From Roseivirga misakiensis (GTDB lineage: Bacteria > Bacteroidota > Bacteroidia > Cytophagales > Cyclobacteriaceae): 64,000 nucleotides of DNA. The position numbers were made by a program, and so were the translations under genes. A model generated the notes under the pieces. That model ran no database searches. It was given only the letters and a program-made list of their open reading frames with translations, and had not been told where the DNA came from. This document shows positions 9,338 to 17,103 of the stretch, piece after piece. Where the stretch lies: positions 682,001 to 746,000 of the forward strand of contig NZ_MDGQ01000003.1 of the NCBI RefSeq assembly GCF_001747105.1. Direction: 5' to 3'. Position 1 is the stretch's first letter; the number at the start of each line of letters is the position of its first letter.

Positions 9338-9602
9338 TAATTTTCAACTCTTGTCATAAGTCAACTAATGGCCTTGAAAAAATCAAGAAGTTTCAATTGG
9401 AGCCTTTAAACACAATTAGAAGGTTACAGTATGTTAAACCTTGGTTTTTAGATGATTTCAGGGTAACTCTGGTGCGGCTTAGGTGCGGTAAAAAGCATAT
9501 AACGGATGAGAATCTATAAATTATTTCACAGTATGATCAATAAATATTAGAATCAGAGGATCTGTCTATTGTTTATGATGTTCAAGAACCCAAGAATTAG
9601 CA
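9338..9602. other. Gene-free stretch before repeat array
   Basis: No plausible frame on either strand. There is a short internal duplication of GGTGCGG around 9471-9487, but no RNA or terminator could be assigned. It leads directly into the tandem repeat array. Confidence 0.35.
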
Positions 9603-10272
9603 TTGCAAACGCAACATAATTGGCGTTCGCTATCCTCAAACACTAAAAGCAAACTCAAGCTCAACCCCAATATATAATTAGGCAATAAAGTCTGTGATTT
9701 CAATGGTGAACCCTATACTATTCATCGATGAATTAACGGTACTTTCAGCGTAAAAGCCAGTAAATGACTACATAGAGCCAATGGAATAGTCAGGCATTCA
9801 CAAAAAAAATTATTGCAAACGCAAACTAAACGGAAAGCGAACGCCGTATACATGGCGTTTTCAATCCTCTAAACGTAAAAGCAAACGGTAACCAAACGCC
9901 TATAAAGTATTAGACAATAAAATCAATGCTTTCAATGGTAAACTCTCTCCCATTCATCGGTGAATCAACTGTGCCTTCAGCATAATATCCAGTAAATGGC
10001 TACCTAGAGCGAATAGAATAGTAAGGTATTCACGAAAAAACTGTTGTTGCAAACGCAAACTAAACGGAAAACGAACGAGTATCCATATTTTTTGTAATGC
10101 TCTACACGCTAAAAGCAAACGGTAACCAAACACCCAAACAGAATTAGATATTAAAGCCATTGCTTTCAATGGTGAACCCTCTCCCTTTCACCGGTTATTT
10201 GTTGGTACTTTCATCGTTTTAATTGGTAAAACGAGTATGTAGAACATTCAAGAATTTATGTAAGAATGGTTC
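9603..10272. repeat. Tandem repeat array A (three diverged units)
   Basis: Units start with TTGCAAACGCAA at about 9603, 9813 and 10047, giving lengths of 210, 234 and about 226 bp. A decayed fourth start (TTCAAACAGGAAGTAAAC) lies near 10273 and fades out before the next gene at 10479. Each unit shares, in order, an A/C-rich block (GCAAACTAAACGGAAA), a block AAAAGCAAACGGTAACCAAAC, a hairpin-like CATTGCTTTCAATG, and a tail resembling ATTCATCGGTGAATCAAC plus CAGTAAATGGCTAC. Unit 2 also contains AACGCC-8nt-GGCGTT (9840-9859). Apparent small frames in this interval are not conserved between units, so it is non-coding. A near-copy of the last one and a half units recurs at 11745-12107, beyond a two-gene cassette. 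Confidence 0.8.
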
Positions 10273-10478
10273 ATTCAAACAGGAAGTAAACTTCAGTATA
10301 TTCTACAATCTCAATCACTGGAAAGAATGCGCAACACAATATGAAGATTCTGATGTCAGGCCATAAAAAGTTCAAGCAGAAAAGTAGTGAGTAATAATAA
10401 TTCAAAATAAAATCGATCAGTTTTGTATATTCACAATAGGAAAAACCATAAATCAAAATTGAAAATCAATATAACTAA

Positions 10479-11132
10479 ATGAATTTTGTCGAAATATATA
10501 AAGTATTAGTAGCCATAGATTCAAATATTGTTGAGGAAAGCCGTAAGAAAATAATAGACTATATAGCATCAATATTAACCGACTTACGTGCTGATGTTAA
10601 TCATAAAGACGAGTTTTTATTTAAGATGGAGGGGCTTACCGTTCCTCTAGACTCTTCTGCACTACAGAGCAAATTATTAGTCTATATATCTTCTCAAACA
10701 TTAGATCCTGTTGCAACTTCATTGATTTTACGAAGAGAAAGAGGCACGTTCATAATCCCTTTTAGTGAAGAAAATGTTAAAACTAACCCTTCAGAATTTT
10801 ATCCTTCTGAACTAAGAAATAAACGGGCTGTGGAAATATCAAGGACCAATATAATGATGAAATCCAATGGTATTATTCAAACTTCACCTCATCTCAATAG
10901 GGATTTAGGTAATTTTATTATGAGAAATATAATACCTGCTTCATCTTTTCCGTCTGGTGACAAAAACTTGACATTGACAATAGATCCAGAATTGGTTTCC
11001 AGAGATGAAACTTTAGAATTGATTCATACGCTTAACAAAATCTATCAATCCATTGGCGGAGATGCGTTAATCATTAGAGAAGGAAGAGTCACTTCCAGTC
11101 AAATTGTTGAACAACCTGTTATGGACGAGTAG
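10479..11132 (+). CDS. Unknown protein, first gene of repeat-flanked cassette
   Basis: A 217-residue protein without an assigned family. The N-terminal ~75 residues are helical (EIYKVLVAIDSN... IIDYIASILTDLRADV). A middle region includes an ERGTFIIPFSEENV strand block. The C-terminal ~50 residues read LTIDPELVSRDETLELI then LNKIYQSIGGDALIIREG. That helix followed by a GG-D-x-L-x-I strand is a pattern I associate with small partner or adaptor domains in bacterial conflict systems, though I cannot name a family. No membrane segment or signal peptide. Two bases separate its stop from the next start, so the pair is an operon. A promoter must lie in the AT-rich 10300-10478 stretch. Confidence 0.5.
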   Translation: MNFVEIYKVLVAIDSNIVEESRKKIIDYIASILTDLRADVNHKDEFLFKMEGLTVPLDSSALQSKLLVYISSQTLDPVATSLILRRERGTFIIPFSEENVKTNPSEFYPSELRNKRAVEISRTNIMMKSNGIIQTSPHLNRDLGNFIMRNIIPASSFPSGDKNLTLTIDPELVSRDETLELIHTLNKIYQSIGGDALIIREGRVTSSQIVEQPVMDE

Positions 11133-11134
11133 AA

Positions 11135-11623
11135 ATGGGAGGTTCTGAGAAAAAGGAGTTTATCCAGTTTGATATTACAGGTAAAAATGAGGCACTTTGG
11201 CATAGCCTTTCAAAGCGACTTGAGACTATTGTACAAGACATTGTGGCAAAAGTCTCCAATAACAGTGCGAGCCCGGCTATAACAAAAGAAATCCTTGCAT
11301 TGGGCGTAGATTTTGTGAAAGCAAAGGCCCAAAAACCTACACTAGAAAATGAAAAGTTAAAGGCTGAAATTACTGAACGGTATAGCCAAGTTCATAAGAA
11401 CATGGCTGAAACAGAATTGCATACGGAAGAAGCCTTATCTAAAAAGATTGATAACTTGGAGAAAATGATACGCTTGATGTTTCTCCTGAAAGGCGGGCCC
11501 ACACATTTCTTACAAGATAATAACGAAGCAAACTTGCTATTTGGAGTGGATCTAAATCAACTCACGGACAAACGTCCTGACTATTCTGATGAAGATCCAC
11601 ACACTAGTGAAGGTAAAGACTAA
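11135..11623 (+). CDS. Unknown coiled-coil protein, second cassette gene
   Basis: A 162-residue protein beginning two bases after the preceding stop. Residues about 18-125 are strongly helical and heptad-like (LWHSLSKRLETIVQDIVAKV... KNMAETELHTEEALSKKI), followed by MIRLMFLLKGG and an acidic, probably disordered tail (DKRPDYSDEDPHTSEGKD). No catalytic motif, HTH or membrane span of normal length is seen. Tight linkage to the 10479-11132 gene argues that the two products act together. Toxin-antitoxin or defence functions are possible but unsupported. Confidence 0.5.
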   Translation: MGGSEKKEFIQFDITGKNEALWHSLSKRLETIVQDIVAKVSNNSASPAITKEILALGVDFVKAKAQKPTLENEKLKAEITERYSQVHKNMAETELHTEEALSKKIDNLEKMIRLMFLLKGGPTHFLQDNNEANLLFGVDLNQLTDKRPDYSDEDPHTSEGKD

Positions 11624-11744
11624 CTAGCAGGGGTAAGGATCCAAGATAACTTTACGGATGGATTAGCTTTGCTTTACGATTATTAGAAACGCCACCAAGT
11701 TTTAAAATAATGTAGTCCGAACTTGGCGAAAAACTAGTATAACA

Positions 11745-12180
11745 AAGAGCCATTGCTTTCAATGGTAAACTCTCTACCATTCATCGGTGAATCAACGGTG
11801 CCTTCAGCATAATAACCAGTAAATGGCTACCTAGAGCGAATGGAATAGTCAGCCATTCACGAAAAAACGGTTGTTGCAAACGCAAACTAAACGGAAAACG
11901 AACGCCGTATACATATCTTTTGCAATGCTCTACACGCTAAAAGCAAACCGTAACAAAACACCCAAACGGAATTAGATAATAAAGCCATTGCTTTCAATGG
12001 TGAACCCTCTCCCTTTCACCGGTTATTTGTTGGTACTTTCATCGTTTTAATTGGTAGAACGACTATATAGAACATTCAGGAATTCACGTAACCACGGTTC
12101 TTTCAAACGGAAGTCAAACAGATCTTTCCTAGCGTTAGTTATCCCTAGAGGCTAGAAGCAAACGGAAAACACAATAGGTA
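11745..12180. repeat. Repeat array B, copy of array A
   Basis: 11745-11873 matches the second half of unit 2 of array A (about 9919-10046). 11874-12107 matches unit 3 (10047-10272) over most of its length, including CCTCTCCCTTTCACCGGTTA and GTACTTTCATCGTTTTAATT. 12108-12180 is a decayed next unit (TTTCAAACGGAAGTCAAAC... AGAAGCAAACGGAAAAC). The unit starting at 11874 begins like unit 2 (CGAACGCCGTATACAT) but ends like unit 3, as if recombined. The offset between arrays is 1,827 bp, so a segment carrying the two-gene cassette is bracketed by direct repeats. The 11624-11744 stretch before it holds nothing recognisable. Confidence 0.8.
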
Positions 12181-12260
12181 GATCGTCATTATTAATGTAT
12201 TATTTAGCTTCACACTTATGCTCCTTAAGAAAGGAACAATCAAATAAACTTGATAATGAT

Positions 12261-12292
12261 AAAACAAAAAAGCCGTTGTCTTGACAACGGCT
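12261..12292 (-). terminator. Rho-independent terminator of leftward operon
   Basis: On the plus strand, AGCCGTTGTC-TT-GACAACGGCT (12271-12292) forms a near-perfect stem. On the minus strand it is followed by a T-rich run (complement of AAAACAAAAA, 12261-12270). It lies 26 bp after the stop of the 12318-12710 gene and would end the leftward transcript. Confidence 0.85.
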
Positions 12293-12317
12293 TAGATAAC
12301 ATAAGAATAGAATCCCT

Positions 12318-12710
12318 TTATTCCAATGTCTCCAATAATCCATTTAAGGACTTCTCTTTAGGCTTACTCAAGCCTACCGCGACTGCCGTACCGACTGCCA
12401 GGAGCAAAACGCCACCTACAATTAAACTTGTATTGGTGCCTTCATATTTAGTATTAACATTCATCTGTGAATTTTTCATTTGATTTTGTGCAGCCAGGTT
12501 CTGAAACTTTAATTGCTCAAGTTTAAAAGCCGCTTCATTATTCTGACCTACTATTTGTTGTTGTAAAAGAAGGTTATTCCTATCCCTCTCTGCCTGCTTC
12601 TTAGCCTGACTACCTCCAATCAGGTTGGTGATCGTGCTGAAGCCTCCGGTTATCCACTCAGGAGCTAGCCCTAGCCCCTGATCAGCATGATTTTGATCAA
12701 CTGGATACAT
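12318..12710 (-). CDS. Small membrane protein with coiled coil
   Basis: A 130-residue protein. It has a glycine-rich N-terminal segment (EWITGGFSTITNLIGGSQ), then a Q/N-rich amphipathic coiled coil (about 35-80, KKQAERDRNNLLLQQQIVGQ). One transmembrane helix near residues 93-112 (SLIVGGVLLLAVGTAVAVGL) is followed by a short charged tail. The layout, a hydrophobic glycine-rich start followed by a long helix, loosely recalls minor virion or DNA-pilot proteins of small phages, but I cannot show homology. It is the last gene of a run with 12714-13379 (3 bp apart) and precedes the terminator. Function unknown. Confidence 0.55.
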   Translation of the reverse strand: MYPVDQNHADQGLGLAPEWITGGFSTITNLIGGSQAKKQAERDRNNLLLQQQIVGQNNEAAFKLEQLKFQNLAAQNQMKNSQMNVNTKYEGTNTSLIVGGVLLLAVGTAVAVGLSKPKEKSLNGLLETLE

Positions 12711-12713
12711 GGT

Positions 12714-13379
12714 TCAATATTTTTTTGGAGAAAACTCCTCCTCTAATATACCATCGAGGCTTTCTTCCTCCACTTGCTCCTCATCAATCTCTTGATCGAA
12801 CTCATTGATCTCCAAAGCCTCTTCTATATATAGCACATCGTTTTCATCAAAGTTCAATTTGATGGTATCTCCTTCTTCTTTGTCAAGAACCAATTGCTCT
12901 AAGTGCTCAATCAAACCCTCAATGCGATTCCAGATAAACAGTTTTTGGAAGACTTCTGAATCATGTTGACAAATAGCTTCTGATCTTGATAATAAAGTTT
13001 TAAGTTTCTTAATGTAAAGAATCACTTCTCCATATTGCCACTTGAAACCTTGACTATGGTTCTTAAGAAAGGTCAAGAGTTTTTTGAATGTGATAAGGAG
13101 CGATCTCTTTTCCTTGAGTTCAGATTCTTCCTTTTCCCTTTTAAAAAGGTCTAACTCCTCTCTTTTTAATCCATTGAATTCCTTAATTGCATCAAGTAAA
13201 CCTTTAGCTAGCTCTGGATCGTCTTGTAACTCTCCCAGCCCTTTTTCTATGTTGTACTCATAGTACCATACTTCCGACAAGGATTCCTCTAACCCCAATT
13301 GATTAGCAACAGTCTTATTGTCCCAACCTTCATCAAAGAGCTCGATAGCCCTTTGTTTTGCATTAAATTGTTCTTTCAT
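12714..13379 (-). CDS. Acidic helical protein with N-terminal HTH-like segment
   Basis: A 221-residue protein. Residues about 8-35 (QRAIELFDEGWDNKTVANQLGL) resemble the helix-turn-helix of small terminase-type or resolvase-type proteins. The rest is charged coiled coil (KREELDLFKREKEESELKEK) with a strongly acidic C-terminus (EEEQ/DEEQVEEESLDGILEEE type). This could be a DNA-packaging or regulatory protein, but the match is only general. It is followed after 3 bp by the membrane protein gene, so the two are co-transcribed. Confidence 0.5.
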   Translation of the reverse strand: MKEQFNAKQRAIELFDEGWDNKTVANQLGLEESLSEVWYYEYNIEKGLGELQDDPELAKGLLDAIKEFNGLKREELDLFKREKEESELKEKRSLLITFKKLLTFLKNHSQGFKWQYGEVILYIKKLKTLLSRSEAICQHDSEVFQKLFIWNRIEGLIEHLEQLVLDKEEGDTIKLNFDENDVLYIEEALEINEFDQEIDEEQVEEESLDGILEEEFSPKKY

Positions 13380-13466
13380 ACTTTAATTTTTTTAATGTCG
13401 GAACAAGGTAAGTGGTGGTGGAAGCTTGAAATTGAGTTACCGTGAATTATCAGGAAATAAGATGAA

Positions 13467-13742
13467 TTAATGTGAATTACGATTGTAAAAGTCATTGGGA
13501 ACACCCAATTGATCAGCTATCCTCATAATTTGGCCTGTCGTGAAGGTTCGCTTTTTCAATAAATTAAAGTTCAGTTCAGTCTGAATCTCTTTAAGTTCTT
13601 GGCGTAGCTTATTGAGTGACCAACCATAATATTCAGCCAATTGAGATTTATTGGTGACTTTATGAAGTTCTGGATCACTTAGATGATCACTGCCTATTCT
13701 CTGGGGCTGGAAACCCCTAAGCTGAGGGTCAAGAGGTTTCAT
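13467..13742 (-). CDS. Small HTH-like protein
   Basis: A 91-residue protein with a proline-rich start, then KSQLAEYYGWSLNKLRQELKEI (about 31-52) and TGQIMRIADQLGVP (about 69-82). Both segments have the helix-turn-helix spacing of small phage-type DNA-binding proteins. It is the first gene downstream of the inverted-repeat array and starts only 39 bp from it, so it may bind or regulate that array. No family assigned. Confidence 0.5.
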   Translation of the reverse strand: MKPLDPQLRGFQPQRIGSDHLSDPELHKVTNKSQLAEYYGWSLNKLRQELKEIQTELNFNLLKKRTFTTGQIMRIADQLGVPNDFYNRNSH

Positions 13743-13780
13743 TTATAGTATAATGGATTGGTAAACCTACAACTCAGGTA

Positions 13781-14093
13781 TAATGTCCCGTCACAAAATC
13801 TATTTTTGACCCATAAACAATTGATAACAAGCATATTACGATTAATATTATCGGGACATAAATGGGACATTTCAATATCCAAACGCCTTATTATCAAGTG
13901 CTTAAAGGCATATCGATTGGGACACTTTTTGTCGCGCTTCCGGGACAAAAAGTGTCCCGTTTTTAAAGTCTTTATAACATTGATTATCAAATAGATATAA
14001 ATATCAATGTCCCATTTATGTCCCGAATTTATATTCATTATACTATTGATTATCAGTCAGTTACAATATAAAAAAGTCCTTAGATCGGGACAT
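13781..14093. other. Nested inverted-repeat array, candidate replication origin
   Basis: Non-coding AT-rich DNA with at least nine GGGAC/GTCCC half-sites in both orientations. An outer perfect 21-bp inverted repeat pairs 13851-13871 with 14006-14026, and each arm itself has two GGGACA copies 11 bp apart. An inner perfect 15-bp inverted repeat (GGGACACTTTTTGTC) pairs 13919-13933 with 13944-13958 around a 10-nt spacer. Single sites lie at 13784-13789 and 14087-14092. Repeated half-sites, nested palindromes, flanking AT-rich DNA and adjacency to the DUF3987/DnaB-N genes fit an origin with initiator sites. A regulatory hub or phage-type packaging site are alternatives. Mirror-image short frames here are produced by the repeat. 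Confidence 0.7.
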
Positions 14094-15496
14094 CATTTTG
14101 TAACTGCATTAAAAATCTTTGGATAGTCTTTTATCATCTTTTTAATCGTTCTCTCTGCCAATTTTTTTCGTGAAGCAGCAGTTGATGAATTTTTGCTGAA
14201 CTCAAGGTCACCGATTTTTTGAAAGCTGAAACCAGCCTTAGAATAGCTGGCGAACCTCAACACATCAACAGGAGCAGTAACTGAATTGGAAACCCTCTCA
14301 CTAACATTAATTGCGCTTTCAAAGAAGTATTCTGACAATTCGATTGCCCTTTCCATTGTTGAGCCCTCAACCTCCTCTAATACACCAAACCTTAAACCTG
14401 GTGTGTAGCTTATATCTGCAAGGTGAAGTAATGCACTGAAGCGAAGACAATACTCCTTAATCTTCCCATGAATGCCCGCTTGTATTTCTTTGTCAGAAGA
14501 GTCTTGAAGCCTATTGACCATTCTCTGTTTGTTCCTAGACCATTGACTGTAAATCCTTACAGCTGAACTGGAGAGTTTAACTTTCTTACTGTACTCATCA
14601 ACATCAGAACCAACCTCTAATTCATCAAGTAAACGATTAATTGAAGATTTATGAATTGATTCAAACTCTTCAGGCATATCAAATTCAAGGTTAACCTCTG
14701 CAATTTTAATCACCTCAGGAACCGCAAAGAGTAACCGAAAGACGAACCCAGTCTTATCTCTATCATTCTTGAATATCTTATGGAGAACAGAAGGTTGAAT
14801 ACCTCCAAAAACGTTAACAAAGGGTCTTGAAAGATGAAATTTTTGATTTCGAGCTCTTATGGCAGTATAGGCCTTACAATTCCAAGCTGACATCCAGAAT
14901 TGTTCATCTGTACCTTCTTTTCTTGAAAGTTGATTCATCCCGTTAATCCACTCCAAAATTTCATCTGCATCCTTGAGAATTCCCTTTGGGTTTGATGGCA
15001 TAACATATCGTATTAGTGTCTGAACATGAGAGTCTCGGTAGATTAACTGCTTTAAGTCGGGAGTATCTGCCTCAGAACTTTCTGAATCTAGATTTTCTGT
15101 TTTCCAGGCATCATCATATTCCTTTTGCCTATCTAAATGCGGCTTGAAGACTTGATTCATAACAAGTGATTTCCCTGACGAACTAATACCTTCTAGACAT
15201 GCCCAAATTGGCAAGAAAATTTTACCAATTTTTTGAATTTCAACATGATACCCAGTACCAATTGCAGTGCTGTAAGCACATAACAGCCCTAAGCCTATAT
15301 AAGATCTTGGAAGATCATATTCCTTGTGAAGGGCATCTAAGTAAGGCTTGATTTTATCATTAAAAACATGGAGCGGAAAAGGTTTTTTAAGATTTCGGGA
15401 TTCTAGCTCCTCTCTCAATTCGTCTTCACTAGCTGTAGCTAACTTTCTATTCTCGGAGAGGAATTGTTCAAAATCTGGAAGGTCCTGATTATTCAT
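14093..15496 (-). CDS. DUF3987 replication-type P-loop protein
   Basis: A 467-residue protein resembling the DUF3987 family, which in Bacteroidota mobile elements and satellites sits with primase or DnaB-like genes. GISSSGKS (103-110) is a Walker A motif, preceded by an IFLPIWACLE strand. DADEILEWI (about 164-172) is in the place of Walker B or sensor. A helical C-terminal half continues to FSKNSSTAASRKKLAERTIK. An ATPase or helicase-like step in element replication is the expected role; no primase catalytic domain is visible in this chain. Its start overlaps the upstream DnaB-N-like gene by 8 bp. It ends against the inverted-repeat array, with the last GGGACA site touching its stop codon. 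Confidence 0.75.
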   Translation of the reverse strand: MNNQDLPDFEQFLSENRKLATASEDELREELESRNLKKPFPLHVFNDKIKPYLDALHKEYDLPRSYIGLGLLCAYSTAIGTGYHVEIQKIGKIFLPIWACLEGISSSGKSLVMNQVFKPHLDRQKEYDDAWKTENLDSESSEADTPDLKQLIYRDSHVQTLIRYVMPSNPKGILKDADEILEWINGMNQLSRKEGTDEQFWMSAWNCKAYTAIRARNQKFHLSRPFVNVFGGIQPSVLHKIFKNDRDKTGFVFRLLFAVPEVIKIAEVNLEFDMPEEFESIHKSSINRLLDELEVGSDVDEYSKKVKLSSSAVRIYSQWSRNKQRMVNRLQDSSDKEIQAGIHGKIKEYCLRFSALLHLADISYTPGLRFGVLEEVEGSTMERAIELSEYFFESAINVSERVSNSVTAPVDVLRFASYSKAGFSFQKIGDLEFSKNSSTAASRKKLAERTIKKMIKDYPKIFNAVTK

Positions 15497-16160
15497 CTAA
15501 TGCTCGATTTAAATGATCAACTGTTTGATTTAGTTCTGTTATCAGTGAGCCGACCCTCTGATCACTTGGGATCTCCAGGTTACATAATTCTCTAAGCAGA
15601 CACCTCAGTTTATTTGCGCTTTTTATCTCACGAATCTTCTCGGGTAAAGAATTTAATAGATCAACTACACTTGTAGGAATTTTTGATTCGAAATGCCGCT
15701 CCAAGTAATTTCTTATTGAATCGGTGAGATCAAAAAGGTCTCGATCATAATCACGAACCATTTGACCCATTGACTTAAACAGCGAACCAACTTGAAAGTC
15801 TTGTTCACTAATAGCTTTAGCTTCCTCAATTGACAAGACACTGGATAACTTCTCTCTTATGTCTAACTCTAAAAGTTGTAAAGAGTAATACTCAATATTG
15901 TCACTTACTACGAAATTTGTCAGGCTTGAAAGATAGCGGTGATATGTCCGCTCTCCCTTTTTCAATAAAAAGCTCGCAACTGATATGGTATCAATAGGCT
16001 CTGTTGGATAGAGTTGCTCCATTGCCTTCCATATTGCTTGGTGATTATACTCTCGATTCACTGAAAAGTTCTTAGTGGATAGAATGTGATTTACCCTACC
16101 AAACTTTTTTTCCAAAGCCATACCAAGTACTGTACTCTCTAAAAGCAGGCGATCAATCAT
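15489..16160 (-). CDS. DnaB N-terminal-domain-like protein
   Basis: A 223-residue protein. Its first ~115 residues follow the DnaB N-domain pattern: LLLESTVLGMALEKKFGRV, then FSVNREYNHQAIWKAMEQLY, then IDTISVASFLLKKG and NIEYYSLQLLELDIREKL. The RecA-like helicase domain is absent, so the chain is far shorter than a full DnaB (about 450). Such stand-alone N-domains paired with a P-loop protein suggest a split helicase or loader that may recruit host replication proteins. It overlaps the DUF3987 gene by 8 bp, indicating translational coupling. Family resemblance is clear; exact role inferred. Confidence 0.7.
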   Translation of the reverse strand: MIDRLLLESTVLGMALEKKFGRVNHILSTKNFSVNREYNHQAIWKAMEQLYPTEPIDTISVASFLLKKGERTYHRYLSSLTNFVVSDNIEYYSLQLLELDIREKLSSVLSIEEAKAISEQDFQVGSLFKSMGQMVRDYDRDLFDLTDSIRNYLERHFESKIPTSVVDLLNSLPEKIREIKSANKLRCLLRELCNLEIPSDQRVGSLITELNQTVDHLNRALDE

Positions 16161-16202
16161 AAGATGTGTTGATTAAAAAAAGGGGCTGTGTGCCCCTAGG
16201 CT

Positions 16203-16739
16203 TCAAATTGAAATTCTACTCTTAATGAATTCAATTTCGTTCAGGTCTCTGGGAATTCGATCCAAAAGCTTGACATAAGATCCATCTGCTCTTTTTGAGA
16301 TAAGATGGAAATTAGTGTACTTCCAAATTAGTCCATCTGCATCTTCCGTGTCAGCTCCTCCATGTAGTAGAGCGTGCCTCCTAAACTCTTCAATACTAAA
16401 AGAAAAAGGCGCGTTGTTATAGACATCTACATCATTTTGCTCGAAAGTATACTTATCAAAACCTTCAAACTCTCTGTCAGATCTATCCAGTTTTTCACGT
16501 TGCTCTCTAAGCAATGATTTATACAAAAAGACTTCTAACTTTTGATTAATTATTTCATTCATTTGGTTGTGAATGATAGCATCTTTCTCCTTCAATTCTG
16601 CTCGGCTTTGACCAATGAATTTTAGTACTTCGGCTTTAAACTTCCAGTAAGCGTCATGCGCTGCATCACTGTCTACTTTTAGTGTTTTCCAAAAAACGCC
16701 GTTGAAATTATCGAATAATTTGTCTAATTTAGTTTTCAT
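16203..16739 (-). CDS. Unknown helical protein in replication operon
   Basis: A 178-residue protein with a coiled-coil middle (RAELKEKDAIIHNQMNEI then LYKSLLREQREKLDRSD). The C-terminal half ends FHLISKRADGSYVKLLDRIP, which looks like a small alpha/beta module. No motif gives a function. It lies between the HTH gene (16789-17082, 49 bp) and the DnaB-N-like gene (42 bp) on the same strand, so it is part of the replication transcript. Confidence 0.5.
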   Translation of the reverse strand: MKTKLDKLFDNFNGVFWKTLKVDSDAAHDAYWKFKAEVLKFIGQSRAELKEKDAIIHNQMNEIINQKLEVFLYKSLLREQREKLDRSDREFEGFDKYTFEQNDVDVYNNAPFSFSIEEFRRHALLHGGADTEDADGLIWKYTNFHLISKRADGSYVKLLDRIPRDLNEIEFIKSRISI

Positions 16740-16788
16740 AATGAACTATTTTATAAATGATTAGGCAAAGCTGGCAGGCTTTGCTTTT

Positions 16789-17082
16789 TTATTTAATTCC
16801 GAAATATTGCTTGATTGAAGCTTCAGGAACGTATATTTTTCTCCCCTTCCTGATATACTCCAATTCACCATCGGCAATGAGTTGATCAAATTTCCACCGT
16901 TTGATATTCAAGGCTTCCATAACTTGATCCGATGTCAACATATTAGGAATTACGCTTGCTTTGTTTATATGCTTTACGAATTCTAAAAGTTCACTGAGAG
17001 TCCCTTCTATTTTATCAATTCTGGAATTGAATTGTTCCTCTGGAATAATTTGAAGATTGAGGTTTGAATTATGTTTACTCAT
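16789..17082 (-). CDS. HTH excisionase/MerR-like regulator
   Basis: A 97-residue protein. The C-terminal half is the helix-turn-helix typical of excisionase-family (HTH_17) proteins in Bacteroidota: MLTSDQVMEALNIKRWKFDQ followed by the wing LEYIRKGRKIYVPEASI. The N-terminal half is a short coiled coil (RIDKIEGTLSELLEFVKHI). These proteins act as directionality factors or as transcription switches (compare AlpA in P4-like satellites). It is the first gene after a well-formed promoter (17134-17165), and TGTGGTTTA repeats overlap that promoter, so autoregulation is likely. Confidence in the fold is high; the choice between excisionase and regulator is open. Confidence 0.8.
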   Translation of the reverse strand: MSKHNSNLNLQIIPEEQFNSRIDKIEGTLSELLEFVKHINKASVIPNMLTSDQVMEALNIKRWKFDQLIADGELEYIRKGRKIYVPEASIKQYFGIK

Positions 17083-17103
17083 GTTCTTTACTGTTTATAG
17101 TTA

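Noticed and set aside
10271-10456. 61-residue hydrophobic leftward gene
   Set aside because: AT-rich chance frame overlapping a decayed repeat unit, no supporting start signal or domain.
10479-11623. Toxin-antitoxin pair
   Set aside because: Sizes (217 and 162 residues), absence of a DNA-binding antitoxin domain and of any toxin fold give no support.
9603-12180. Integron attC sites with a captured gene cassette
   Set aside because: AACGCC...GGCGTT dyads look attC-like, but units are ~230 bp, lack paired GTTRRRY/RYYYAAC boxes, and no integron integrase is in the window.
9603-12180. CRISPR array
   Set aside because: Repeats are far too long and too diverged, spacers are not distinct, and no cas gene is nearby.
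12250-12483. 77-residue rightward gene over the terminator
   Set aside because: It runs antisense to the membrane protein gene and starts inside the terminator hairpin.
13739-14038. Small genes on both strands over the inverted repeat
   Set aside because: The two frames mirror each other because of the palindromes; they have no conserved domain or ribosome site.
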